The translations under genes and the position numbers were made by a program. From the NCBI GenBank assembly GCA_021234155.1, contig JAJEKV010000040.1, forward strand, positions 11,615,072 to 11,679,071: a stretch of DNA of 64,000 bases, in the 5' to 3' direction. This DNA is from Isoetes taiwanensis. Lineage: Eukaryota > Streptophyta > Lycopodiopsida > Isoetales > Isoetaceae. Under the pieces are notes generated by a model. That model did not search any database, was not told the DNA's origin, and was given only the letters and a program-made list of their open reading frames with translations. Below, piece after piece: positions 11,100 to 21,629 of the stretch (positions are counted from its first letter, which is position 1; every line of letters begins with the position of its first letter).

Positions 11100-11327
11100 C
11101 CTTGGTTTCGGGGTTCCTAGAGGTGTTCTCTCGACTCGAGAGACCGACCCCCCCTCACAGTTTGCACAATATGGGTGCAAAATTCTAGACCCTTATAGAG
11201 ATTTGGGCTTTCTGAGGTGTACCCAGCGCCCGCAATATGGGTGCAAAATTCTAGACCCTTATAGATATTTGGGGCTTTTGGGATGTACCCACCACCCCCA
11301 AAAAAAAAAAAAAAAAAAAAAAAAATT
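11100..11327 (+). repeat. Tandem 72-bp duplication ending in poly(A)
   Basis: Two copies of a ~72-base unit containing 'caatatgggtgcaaaattct' and 'agacccttatag' (from about 11166 and 11233) are followed by about 28 A (11299-11326). The 3' A tract suggests a short retroposed sequence (SINE or LINE tail) carried inside the Helitron. Confidence 0.5.
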
Positions 11328-11592
11328 CCAAAGAATCGAATGGGACTAGTTTCGTACTGGTAGGAATTGAGTGAGTACCTTCATGGGGAGAGAGCTCTAT
11401 CCGGCAAAAAATGGCCCCAAACTATGCAGTAACTGCTGTGAGATCTCAAAGAGGGGGTTTATTTTTCGATGATACCGAAGGCTAGGAACCAAACTAGAGC
11501 AAAGATATCTTCAACTGCTATGACAGGAATTCAATTTTTGCAAGTCTAAACCGAGTTTCACTGTCACGCATAAAAATCCGTCATGTGCCAAA

Positions 11593-11660
11593 TCATCTAT
11601 TTATTTAGAAATGCAAGGTGTTGGATTTTCGTGCTCGGAACGACCCATGTGACCATGCAT
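11593..11660 (+). mobile_element. Internal Helitron 5'-like terminus
   Basis: TCATCTATTTATTTAGAAATG then 'ggtgttggattttcgtgctcggaacg' (split here for length) resembles the true 5' end at 7663 (TCTTCTTATTTAAAAAGG, then '...ggtttttgtgccggaacg') and the terminus at 34081. It follows an A, as a Helitron start should. The 567-bp stretch 11593-12159 could thus be a complete short Helitron whose 3' end was adopted by a longer upstream unit. Confidence 0.55.
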
Positions 11661-12166
11661 GCAGCATCTCCTCACCCCATGTGCCAGATTTTCATTTCAA
11701 CATTCACGGCTAATCATTTAAATCTCTAAAGAACCCCATAGACAATTTGGTCTCTGCGAATGTTAAAAATGAATTCGACTCAATTCCTTTACAATGTATG
11801 CAAATATTATATAGAATAGAATATAATAGAATTGTATTTAATATTACATTGTCATGAAGGAAGAGGAGATGTGATATCACTATAATATGTGTATTGTAAC
11901 ATCTTCATGAGGATTATGTCCAGCCTCATACATATTTTGGAAGTAAAATTTTGAATCTAAAGTAGAAGAAATATAGTAGATACAACGTTTTGTTTCGACT
12001 TAACTGCTTCACTTATTCTCTTAGTCTTCGTTGTTGACCACATGATGCATCTATGCCCTCCATTATCTATCTATTACATCCATCCATGCACTTCATTACA
12101 TCCCAGCCATTTCACGCATGCATGAGTAATGCCCGGCATCGCCGGGCACACGTGCCTAGTTACTAG

Positions 12167-13178
12167 TTATTGACGAAGCTTGTGGAGTGGGTTGTCCTGG
12201 TTACTGCCTTTCTGAAATGGATTAGAAACTTGATCATCAAACCTCCAGGTGTCACAAGCAATAGTTTCCTCGATTTCCTTGATGAAAACAACCTCTTTAT
12301 CTCCAATGTCAAAAAAATTGCCTTGTGGTATCTGGATCCATAGAAATAGAGTCACTATGCAGCATCTCCGTCCGAACATAAACCGCTTGAAAGGTCAATT
12401 TTTAGCCAAGCTAAATGAAACTGCAATGGCACACAAAATAGAAAAGGGGCTGAAGTATGATAGAATGTGGGATAATGTAGGCTTCTTTTGGGGTCTTTTT
12501 AAATTCTTTACTCTTTTTTTGCGGGATAAAGAAGGATCTGTGAATTCAGCTTTGGGTCTTCAGGCTGGACCTTTGGCGAATCATCAGCTAACCTTTTCCT
12601 TCCTGTCATTTAGTGCAGCTCAATTCAACAAACTTGGGGCGCAAGGGTCTTACTGAATCTTCAATCAAGAGGCACAAATGACTCGGATGGAGATTGGGGA
12701 TACTCTGGTTTCCCTGAAGGCTTACATCATCAGGGCGAAAGTACTGAGGAGGATTCTGGAGGAGGTGGACTTATGGCAGCATACTCTCAAGCCGATGTTT
12801 AAGAAGCTATTTCAAGAACAACAGAGACAGAGGAAAGCCTTGTCCATTATGGTGTTGGATAACACCATGCATACAATCCAAGAGTTAGATGACTGGCTTC
12901 AAGAATAATATAGATGAATTAGACCTTGGAGACCTGATCCAATCTAAACTTGAAGTCTTTTGAGTCTGAAACTTAGCTACAAGCTTCTTACTTAAAGAAA
13001 CTTTATTGGTATCTAGCTATAGCTAATCTAAAATTACATCCGTTTTTGACAGAACGTCTGATGATCTCTTTAATTTTCCTATCTCAAGAGATCCCTTTTG
13101 ACATGGGCTACCTAGTGCATCCTTTATTTATGTATTTCTAGTTCTAATGAATACAAACCCCTGCCTTGATTTAAAAAA
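12167..13178 (+). pseudogene. LINE 3' end (ORF2 C-terminus), unit 1
   Basis: Frames at 12249-12656 and 12678-12905 match the C-terminal end of the minus-strand LINE at 41889-45401: W[IK]HRN, then ...LKGQFLAKL...MAHKIEKGLKYDRMW, and later LKPMFKKLFQ...TMHTIQELDDWL against LKPLFEALFH...SYTIDELDYML. The two frames are separated by a shift, and reverse transcriptase is absent, so it is a 5'-truncated relic. It ends with 'ccttgattt' plus A(10) at about 13168-13178, then a CA-rich microsatellite. The 5' limit coincides with a Helitron 3' terminus. Confidence 0.75.
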
Positions 13179-13209
13179 AAAATACACACAAACGCGCACA
13201 CACACATAC

Positions 13210-13956
13210 ACACGTCGAAATTCTATTGGCTAGACCATGCATAGGCTGGAATATTAAAAGAGGAGGCCCCAATGGATCCACGCTCTATCCTGGACCGTCG
13301 ATTCAATAAGGTGATTCTCCCCTCCGAAATCATCAATGCAGGAGGACCCAGGTACCCACAACAATGGGATTCCAAAGGTCGGGATACCAGAGGTGGAATC
13401 CCGGCCTCTGGGATTGCTATGCTGATAATGGTCATGGGATCTCAGAGGCCGGAATAACTGAGGCTGATAAAAGAAGCGTGATCTCGGAGGGCGGGATTAC
13501 ACAGGCCAATGGTGTGGCATGTCGTCCAGGTCAGCCACGGATGCGGGATCCTAGAGGGCGGGATCCAGGAACACTGTGGTTGATGGCGTGGCATGTCGAC
13601 CAGGTCAGCCACAGACGCGGGACCGCCGAGGATCACGGAGGCCCACTGTGGCTGATGGCGTGGCATGTCAGCTATGCCATCACGGAGGCGAGATCCTGGA
13701 GGGCGGGATCACGCGATCCCGCTGCTGGGGATCCCGAAGACGGGGATGACGGTGTGGATAATGGAGTTGTTGGAGTTAGAGCCCCTGGTTGGTATATTCA
13801 TAGCGCCTCCAACATCCATGTTTCTTTGCTGCTTGGGGCTCCTCCCCTTGTTCTCTATTGTGATTTCTTATGGGGCATAGTCCCGACTTCTGTTGGGGCT
13901 CATGCCCTCCTTTTCTGTTCTGGTCCCATAACCCGTTGAGTTTCCATGGACACTAA
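13210..13956 (+). repeat. GC-rich repeat segment, unit 1
   Basis: This segment is rich in degenerate 'cgggatcc' and 'gatggcgtggcatgtc' repeats, which leave a 191-codon frame (13364-13939) open. The product is repetitive Gly/Arg/Trp-rich sequence without a domain, so I do not call it a gene. Copies occur at 21630-22420, 55250-56030 and 58440-59200. The end, 'ggtcccataacccgttgagtttccatggacac' (two pieces of under 20 bases joined here), resembles the 3' tail of the minus-strand LINE relic at 37769, so it may be the 3' UTR of a LINE. Confidence 0.5.
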
Positions 13957-13961
13957 GAAAC

Positions 13962-15603
13962 TGTGACGCTCCCTGCTAAATATACGGCGCCCGGCCGTAC
14001 ACTCGGCAGGAAATCCCCCATCCGGTCCATCAACCGCATGGGCCCTCCGTCTAACCCGCACTCTGAGAGAATCCTAGTGCGGGCAGGGGACACGAAGGTG
14101 TCTTGCGCGCCCTTCCCCTATGGGCTCCTATCACAGCGGAAGCATAAACAACGTCAGAACTAGCAATAACAATACAACATACTACCTCGAAGGGTAGTCC
14201 ATCACATATCCATATGAGCAAAGAAGATAATCATAAACCATAAAACATAAGAGCTCCTACCCATGGCTCCGAGCTCATAAGGAGGAGGATGGTAGCTAGG
14301 CCTCAAGATAGAGCGGACCGAGTCATAACAATGGCGAGGGCTAGCATAAGACAATGGCTAGGGTTGACCACTCCATCCGCCCCTCCTGTGCATACTTTGC
14401 GGATGGGCTCAATCGGGCTCGGCATGACTCTAGCCTTTCGGATCACGCAATCCCATGGCATCACCCATCGGGACTACTCCGTGTTGCATCTCCACGGGTC
14501 CGAGGCGGGGAAGGGTTGCATCTCCCCTTCCCGGGGTCTAGAGGTTCCACGGGCGGCTAGAGAATCGTGGCGACACCGCGATTCGTGCACCGGATGAACC
14601 CCCAAAACAAGAGCCAAGCCGACACTTGCAACTCTTGAGAGGCGGGTATGACACCATCGCCCGAGGAGGTGTCGGGACCCATGCTCGGCCCACACGAAGT
14701 GACCGACCATAAGCCTAGCCCACTATGGGATCCCCCGTAGCCCCCACTCGGCAGGGATCCTCCCTCCGCATTGCCTCTAGCCCCGTTGTGTAGTGCTGAG
14801 TCACATCATAGCCTCCATAGCCCGGTGGGTTCCTATGCACAGGCCGCATATAATAGGAACTAAGGGATCTACACTAGGAGCATACTACATATGGCTCTAG
14901 GTCTCTACCTCCCTTCCCAATACAAGAGGAGCAAACATGATCAACCATCATCACATAGCATCATAACATGATAATCATCATAAGAACATCTTAACCTAAT
15001 CATACATATCTAACTTACAGTTAGGGTTCCTTGATTAGGGTTTAAGATGTTGAATCTGAGTTCTAGGATGGCTCTACTTTAGATACGAAACACTAACCCC
15101 TCTGGAGTGCTAACTTCCAGATGGACTACTAAGAGCACTACTCCACATACCTGCTCCAGAAGCACTCCCTCCCAATCCTGGCGTCTCCATGATCTTCAAG
15201 GTGTTCGAGGTAGCTCCCACTCCTGCTGATGCGCTCACGCTCTGGGGGCTGCCACGCTATGTCGTCCCAAGAGACGGTTCAAAGCGGAGTTTTGAGGCCA
15301 AGAAGGTTCCCAGACTGTTGGAGCCAGAAAAGAGGCCTAGGGTTAGGGTTTAGGCCTTTATAGGTTAGGGTTCACATGTTATGCCACATGGCTCCAATAG
15401 GGTAAGACCGTGTGGCGGGTGCCCAATAGGTTAAGGCCACGTGGAAAATGGTCTTAACCTAAGGTTGGCTAAGTTATATGAATAACTTAATCATGCCCCC
15501 TAGTGCCACAATCTATGGTATACAAGGCTATGAAGATAGACTTGTATAGTGACGGGTCCAGGAATATACGTATTTATAGCGTATATTCCCCTGGAACGTC
15601 ACA
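13962..15603. mobile_element. Solo LTR, left arm only
   Basis: The segment starts TGTGACG and ends CGTCACA and is bounded by the 5-base duplication GAAAC (13957-13961 and 15604-15608). The right arm has a single GAAAC at the matching place (about 58434-58440), so this is a clean insertion of 1,642 bp. TG...CA ends and a 5-bp duplication fit an LTR; with no internal region or second LTR, it is a solo LTR left by LTR-LTR recombination. The last ~55 bases (15549-15603) form an imperfect hairpin. The family was not determined; strand is unknown. Confidence 0.85.
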
Positions 15604-15646
15604 GAAACTCTCATCTTTTCTTAGCTTAACTTATCTTATCTCTAGC

Positions 15647-15764
15647 TTATGTGTGTCTTGCTTTGGTATTATAGAGTAGGCATACATCCTTCCCTTCCAT
15701 GTATTGGGGCACGTGTATGTTGCAATCTTCAGCCGCACAAATAGGACCATTGAACCAAAAAAGC

Positions 15765-15797
<33 letters not shown>

Positions 15798-16063
15798 AGT
15801 TGAAAGAAAGTGAAAAATGTACACCAATGGAATAATTGTCTCTTGTGACACACTAGGATTAACTTTAGAATATAGATCATCTGCAAACCATCTAGAATGC
15901 GCCAGTCACAATTTGTACATAGTGATTGCTTTGTTTCTTTGTATCCTCTCACAACTTTGTACAATATTATGGTCATAGCCAACAAGTGCCTCCACCAAGC
16001 ATGAGCATTAAGAAGGAAGGCATTTAGAGAGAAAACTTCCGTGGTACTTGTGCAACAACACAC
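15647..16063 (-). CDS. Unrecognised ORF, one of four copies
   Basis: 138 codons, starting MCCCTSTTEVFSLNAFLLNA. The same frame recurs at 22444-22860 (minus), 54802-55203 (plus) and 57997-58413 (plus). It contains VVRGYKETKQSLCTNCDWRI, then LVCHKRQLFHWCTF, a poly-Phe run encoded by a T tract of variable length, then GPICAAEDCNIHVPQY. A frame that crosses a homopolymer of changing length is a weak coding candidate; the A tract on the plus strand may be a retroposon tail. No domain was recognised. Probably not a functional gene. Confidence 0.3.
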
Positions 16064-16150
16064 TTATAAGCGACTGCGACACAAATAATATATAGGTCTG
16101 TTCTAGTTTTCTAATTTTATCATCTTCAATCCCCCTCTGCAACCACTCTT

Positions 16151-16300
16151 CTCTACCCCAAGTCTACCCTACTACTAGTTTTTTAATTTGCATGCCTACG
16201 TGTTTACCGGTTGTTTACCGGCAGACTCTACCCCAAGTCTACCCTACTACTAGTTTTTTAATTTGCATGCCTACGTGTTTACCGGTTGTTTACCGGCAGA
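16151..16300. repeat. 75-bp tandem duplication
   Basis: Two copies of the unit starting 'ctctaccccaagtctaccc' and ending 'ttgtttaccggcaga' stand at 16151-16225 and 16226-16300. It sits at the left edge of the left-only insertion block. Confidence 0.8.
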
Positions 16301-17625
16301 CAAAGTGGAGGACACGTATAGGCACAAGTTCTACCACGTCGGGGATCATGGCCGTATAACCCCAGTAACCAACTCCCAAATATAAACATACACTGGCCGG
16401 GTTTGAACCCCCGACCAAGTGCACATTTATTTTGGCATTACTAAGCCTATACCAACTCACCACACATCCGTTGGGCAAAACTTTAGCCATACATGCACAC
16501 TTTGTAGGCAGGATAGAATCCCGCCTCAGGAAGTCGGGGAATTTTTAGGCAACAACCAGTATACCAGCCCAGTGTACATGGAAGCCAATTTTTACTGGTG
16601 CATACTCACACAATTATTGTGGAGCTTATGTGTACACGGAAGCCAATTTTTACTGGTGCATACTCACACAATTATTGTGGAGCTTATCCTGCTGCCTTAT
16701 GGCAGACAAAGTGGAGGACACGTATAGGCACAAGTTCTACCACGTCGGGGATCATGGCCGTATAACCCCAGTAACCAACTCCCAAAGCTAAACATACACT
16801 GGCCAGGGTTTGAACCCCTGACCAAGTGCACATTTATTTTGGCATTACTAGGCCTATACCAACTCACCACACATCCGTTGGGCAAAACTTTAGCCATACA
16901 TGCACACTTTGTAGGCAGGATAGAATCCCGCCTCAGGAAGTCGGGGAATTTTTAGGCAACAACCAGTTAACCAGCCCCAGTGTACATGGAAGCCAATTTT
17001 TACTGGTGCATACTCACACAATTATTGTGGAGCTTATCCTGCTGCCATATGGCAGACAAAGTGGAGGACTCGTATAGGCACAAGTTCTACCACGTCGGGG
17101 ATCATGGCCGTATAACCCCAGTAACCAACTCCCAAAGCTAAACATACACTGGCCAGGGTTTGAACCCCTGACCAAGTGCACATTTATTTTGGCATTACTA
17201 GGCCTATACCAACTCACCACACATCCGTTGGGCAAAACTTTAGCCATACATGCACACTTTGTAGGCAGGATAGAATCCCGCCTCAGGGGGTCGGGGAATT
17301 TTTAGGCAACAACTAGTTAACCAGCCCCAGCGTACATGGAACCCAATTTTTACTGGTGCATACTCACACAATTATTGTGGAGCTTATCCTGCTGCCATAT
17401 GGCAGACAAAGTGGAGGACACGTATAGGCACAAGTTCTACCACGTCGGGGATCATGGCCGTATAACCCCAGTAACCAACTCCCAAAGCTAAACATACACT
17501 GGCCAGGGTTTGAACCCCTGACCAAGTGCACATTTATTTTGGCATTACTAGGCCTATACCAACTCACCACACATCCGTTGGGCAAAACTTTAGCCATACA
17601 TGCACACTTTGTAGGCAGGATAGAA

Positions 17626-17665
<40 letters not shown>

Positions 17666-18470
17666 GAGAAAAGGAAGATTTATATTTATCATAAGAAAGT
17701 TACATCTGATACAGTATCAGAACCATTGAGGTTCCCAAAAAGTGCTCTTAGCACAGGAAAGAACAACTGAAAACCAACTGTAGGCAGGATAGAATCTCGC
17801 CTCAGGAAGTCGGGGAATTTTTAGGCAACAACCAGTTAACCAGCCCCAGCGTACATGGAAGCCAATTTTTACTGGTGCATACTCACACAATTATTGTGGA
17901 GCTTATCCTGCTGCCATATGGCAGACAAAGTAGGCACAAGTTCTACCACGTCGGGGATCATGGCCGTATAACCCCAGTAACCAACTCCCAAAGCTAAACA
18001 TACACTGGCCAGGGTTTGAACCCCTGACCAAGTGCACATTTATTTTGGCATTACTAGGCCTATACCAACTCACCACACATCCGTTGGGAAAACTTTAGCC
18101 ATACATGCACACTTTGTAGGCAGGATAGAATCCCGCCTCAAGAAGTCGGGGAATTTTTAGGCAACAACCAGTTAACCAGCCCCGGCGTACATGGAAGCCA
18201 ATTTTTACTGGTGCATACTCACACAATTATTGTGGAGCTTATCCTGCTGCCATATGGCAGACAAAGTGGAGGACACGTATAGGCACAAGTTCTACCACGT
18301 CGGGGATCATGGCCATATAACCCCAATAACCAACTCCTAAATATAAACATACACTGGCCGGGTTTGAACCCCCGACCAAGTGCACATTTATTTTGGCATT
18401 ACTAAGCCCATACCAACTCACCACACATCCGTTGGGCAAAACTTTAGCCATACATGCACACTTTGTAGGC
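16295..18470. repeat. 350-bp tandem array, ~5.6 units, left arm only
   Basis: Units start with ggcagacaaag at 16295, 16701, 17051, 17401, 17920 and 18257. Spacings are 406 (an internal ~58-base duplication), 350, 350, 519 (a 169-base retroposed insertion) and 337 (a 16-base loss); the last unit is partial. Units are nearly identical, pointing to recent expansion. Each holds GGTTTGAACCC (GGTTCAAACCC on the minus strand in some units), which fits a tRNA B box, and produces the same 77-codon minus frame. The right arm lacks the array. Confidence 0.92.
17628..17779 (-). mobile_element. Short retroposed LINE tail with 17-bp target duplication
   Basis: Within one array unit, GTAGGCAGGATAGAATC occurs at 17611-17627 and again at 17780-17796. 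Between them are 37 T and about 115 bases. Read on the minus strand, this is a body ending in a 37-A tail flanked by a 17-bp duplication, the mark of target-primed reverse transcription. The sequence next to the tail (aaggaagatttatatttat...) resembles the 3' end of the LINE at 41889 (aaggtaggttttatattcat), so it is probably a heavily 5'-truncated copy of that family. Confidence 0.85.
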
Positions 18471-19635
18471 TGTTCGTGATATGGTTTGTGAGCACTATGT
18501 AATATGGCAGTTTTCCTATGCAAGATTCTGAGGGTACGTCTATCAATATTGATATATGAGTAGACCTTTTCTGGTTGAGGCACGATAAATTATCATCTAA
18601 TGTTCGATAGATGTTATCAGTTTATGGCACATGATCAAGCACTTACCATTGAGCATCCTCCACATATGTCTTTGCATCATGATAAGCAGCATCATCATAT
18701 GCCGTAGTAATGTACCTTTGACTCCTAGATCTATGCTTCGCAACATCAGAACAACGCTCTAAAAAATTGCCAGCAACATGTTGGAATTATTATTTGGGCT
18801 TTGTCAAAAAGCTAGTGGATTGTGCTGCAGAACAGTCCCAAATAGTGGCTTCTGGCCTCTCAAATTAGGTGCGTATATAATCTCTTAATGAAGCAAAGGA
18901 CAAGTTGTCTCAGGTGAGTAAGAACTGCAAATGTTCTTTAGCACATTGCATCTTATAAAAGGCAGAGGTAAGCAACAAAGTTGTGGAAAAGTTGGCATTT
19001 TCTTGAAGTGGTAATTGGTGCTGAGAGCAGGATTCAATTCCCTATTGTCTGCAAAACAAAGCATAGAATATTCCGCCGGCTTAGGGAACTACCATGGCAG
19101 GCAGGAGCTCTTTTAGCGAATTAAGAATTGAACTCTCAAAGGCAGCCATTCTTGGAAGCTATCAGTAATCCTTATTCCAGTTTTAGTTGTGCATAAATTG
19201 TCATCAGTTAATCAAGATATGTTTCATATTTTAGAATTTTGTATCTTTGTCTTTGCTAACAACATGCAGCTATCCTTAGGTTTTATTTCTACGGTCATCT
19301 CATATCTGTATGCACTATTTATTAATCAGGGAAGACGAATACAAAGTTAAAAAGTAATCTCCATCCCATTTCAAGCTTGAGCCCTAGGGCCTAGGTTTGA
19401 TAAAGCAACATGAGACCTGTATATAGCAATTGCATACATGGGGCTTCTGTAGTTGCAGTAAGCTTCAATTATGACTTAATTACTATGATTATACCATCAA
19501 TACTTTCTGCGTCTTCACTGGCCTTATCTGTGCTAAAGAGATGGGTCATGCACCTTGAAAAAATGGCAAGTAAAGCATTGAACCTGGTAAATATCACGAG
19601 GTTTTATATTACCATCCTCTTTGGTTATTGGTCAA
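18471..19635. other. Left-only sequence, no gene recognised
   Basis: About 1.16 kb between the tandem array and the resumption of palindrome homology near 19636. Frames are short and I recognise no domain. The string 'ttttttaatttgcatgcctac...taccggttg' (~35 bases) stands on both sides of the whole left-only block (16170-16213 and 19636-19671), like a long flanking duplication. Confidence 0.5.
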
Positions 19636-20520
19636 ATTTTTTAATTTGCATGCCTACATGTCTACCGGTTGCCTATTCTCCCTCATCCTTAATTGAATTG
19701 ACACTTTTCAAGTATAGGATATACGATTGGAATGTCTTGCCATAATTTCCATTACTATGTGCTTAAGACTCAAAGACATTACATGCTTGTTATAAACTGA
19801 TGAGCATTGTGTGCTCTTGACTATGATCCAAGATGTTGCCTTGAAGGTAAACAAATTCCTATAGATGCATAGCCTTGCCATTTTCACTCATTCTTCACTT
19901 GCACCTATAAGAATGAAAGGTAAAAAGAGAGAAGAAATCCAAGTTGAAGATTGTATATGCATAAAGACGTGCTGGCTGATAACGGAGTAATCAAATTTTT
20001 GTGGCTACGATGGCGCCACGTGGCAAGAAATATCCTCCCCCCTTAACTTTATGTGAGAAAATGTTCGCCCGCAGGCCCTTACGCGGGGTGCGGACCAGGC
20101 TCGCCCTGCCGGGCTCGCCGGGGTGCGGGGTGCGGACCAGGCCCTGCCGGGTGTATGAACAAGAATTTCATGTGATTTTGAATGTTATTGAGCCTAGCAA
20201 TATTATTTACAGTAAGTGTGTCGAATTGGAACATCCTTTACTTATTTAGATACGAGATGACTAGTTGCTATACTTGGACAAGAATACAGCTATCCCTGAC
20301 ATTGCAAATTTGTGGTGGATGTGTTGAATTTGGACATCGATCTCATTGAAGGTGGATTTGTTTGGTGGAATAAAGCAAAAGACAAAGGAAAGGGGAAGGT
20401 TGTCGAATACATAAAAATCTATTATAGCCCAGCAATGCTGAACTTGGTTTTTATTATATTAAATTTATGAAAAGGAGTCTGAGATGAACAAGTTTTCGTC
20501 CACAAAGGTTCCAACTTATA
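19636..20520. repeat. Spacer of duplicated unit, copy 1
   Basis: Shared with 22980-23950 and with the right arm at 53640-54690 and 57130-57935. Landmarks are 'ctattctccctcatccttaa', 'gaatttcatgtgattttgaa' and 'gatcgatctcattgaagg'-like strings. It includes a truncated copy of the GC-rich hairpin (20060-20150). The segment 20375-20455 matches 38887-38965. No gene was recognised. Confidence 0.7.
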
Positions 20521-20547
20521 CCCAGCAACGCTGGGCACCATTACTAG

Positions 20548-21568
20548 TTATTGATGAAGCTTGTGGAGTGGGTTGTCCTGGTTACTGCCTTTCTGAAATG
20601 GATTAAAAATTTGATCATCAAACCTCCAGGTGTCACAAGCAATAGTTTCCTCGATGTCCTTGATGGAAACAACCTCTTTATGTCCACTGTAAAAAAAGAT
20701 TGCCTTGTGGTATCTGGATCCATAGAAATAGAGTCACTATGCAGCATCTCCGTCCGAACATAAACCGCTTGAAAGGTCAATTTTTAGCCAAGCTAAATGA
20801 AACTGCAATGGCACACAAAATAGAAAAGGGGCTAGAGTATGATAGAATGTGGGATAACGTAGGCTTCTTTGGGGGTCTTTTTAAATTCTTTACTCTTTTT
20901 TTGCGGGATAAAGAAGGATCTCGTGGATTCAAACTTTGGGTCTTCAAAATTTGGACCTTTGGCAAATCATCAGCTAACCTTTTCCTTCCTGTCATTTATT
21001 GCAGCTCAATTCAACAAACTTGGGGCGCAGGGGTCTTACTGAATCTTCAATCAAGAGGCACAAATGGCTCGGGTGGAGATTGGGGATACTCTGGTTTCCC
21101 TGAAGGCTTACATCATGAGGGCGAAAGTAACGAGGAGGATTCCGAAGGAGGTGGACTTATGGCAGCATACTCTCAAGCCGATGTTTAAGAAGCTATTTCA
21201 AGAACAACAGAGACAGAGGAAAGCCTTGTCCATTATGGTGTTGGATAACACCATGCATACAATCCAAGAGTTGGATGACTGGCTTCAAGAATAATATAGA
21301 TGAATTAGATCTTGGAGACCTGATCCAATCTAAATTTGGAGTCTTTTGAGTCTGAAACTTAGCTACAAGCTTCTTACTGATATAGCTATTTAAAGAAACT
21401 TTATTGGTATCTAGCTATAGCTAATCTAAAATTACATCTGTTTTAGACAGAAAGTTTGATGATCTCTTTAATTTTCCTATACAAGAGATCCCTTTTGACA
21501 TGGGCTACCTAGTGCATCCTTTATTTATGTATTTCTAGTTCTAATGAATATAAACCCTTGCCTTGATT
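20548..21568 (+). pseudogene. LINE 3' end, unit 2
   Basis: A second copy of the 12167-13178 relic, starting directly after an intact Helitron 3' end (20521-20547). Frames at 20700-21188 and 21064-21294 overlap in different phases. The A tract at about 21569 runs into a (CA)n/(CG)n microsatellite to about 21620. It differs from unit 1 by small indels and substitutions. It is non-functional. Confidence 0.75.
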
Positions 21569-21629
21569 AAAAAAAAACACACACACACACACACACGCGC
21601 GCGCACACACATACACACGTCGAAATTCT

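Larger units (their letters stand above)
7663..12159 (+). mobile_element. Non-autonomous Helitron, left arm only
   Basis: The 5' end is TCTTCTTATTTAAAAAGG directly after host A (7662). The 3' end has the GC-rich hairpin GCCCGGCATCGCCGGGC (12131-12147) and ends CTAG at 12159, before host T (12160). The right arm (about 60265) and the tandem copies at 20540 and 57108 have the empty site gggcacca/ttactag, so both ends are fixed, without target duplication, as for rolling-circle insertion between A and T. There is no Rep/helicase ORF. It carries several exon-like gene fragments. It is inserted inside the 3' end of an older Helitron. A second 5'-like terminus lies inside at 11593. Confidence 0.92.

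Noticed and set aside
13364-13939. 191-codon ORF in the GC-rich segment (also 58458-59057)
   Set aside because: Repetitive GC-rich DNA. Frame length differs between the four copies, and no domain is present.
13962-15603. MULE or other TIR transposon rather than LTR, because of TGTGACG/CGTCACA ends
   Set aside because: The target duplication is 5 bp (GAAAC) and only 7 terminal bases are strictly inverted; a solo LTR explains both better. Family search could still change this.
16380-18400. tRNA genes, suggested by GGTTTGAACCC/GGTTCAAACCC strings
   Set aside because: No clover-leaf with paired acceptor stem was found around the B-box-like motif; at most tRNA-derived.
16290-18583. Repeated 66-114-codon minus-strand ORFs (MAKVLPNGCVVSWY...)
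   Set aside because: The same frame recurs in every unit of the 350-bp array; it is a by-product of the tandem repeat.
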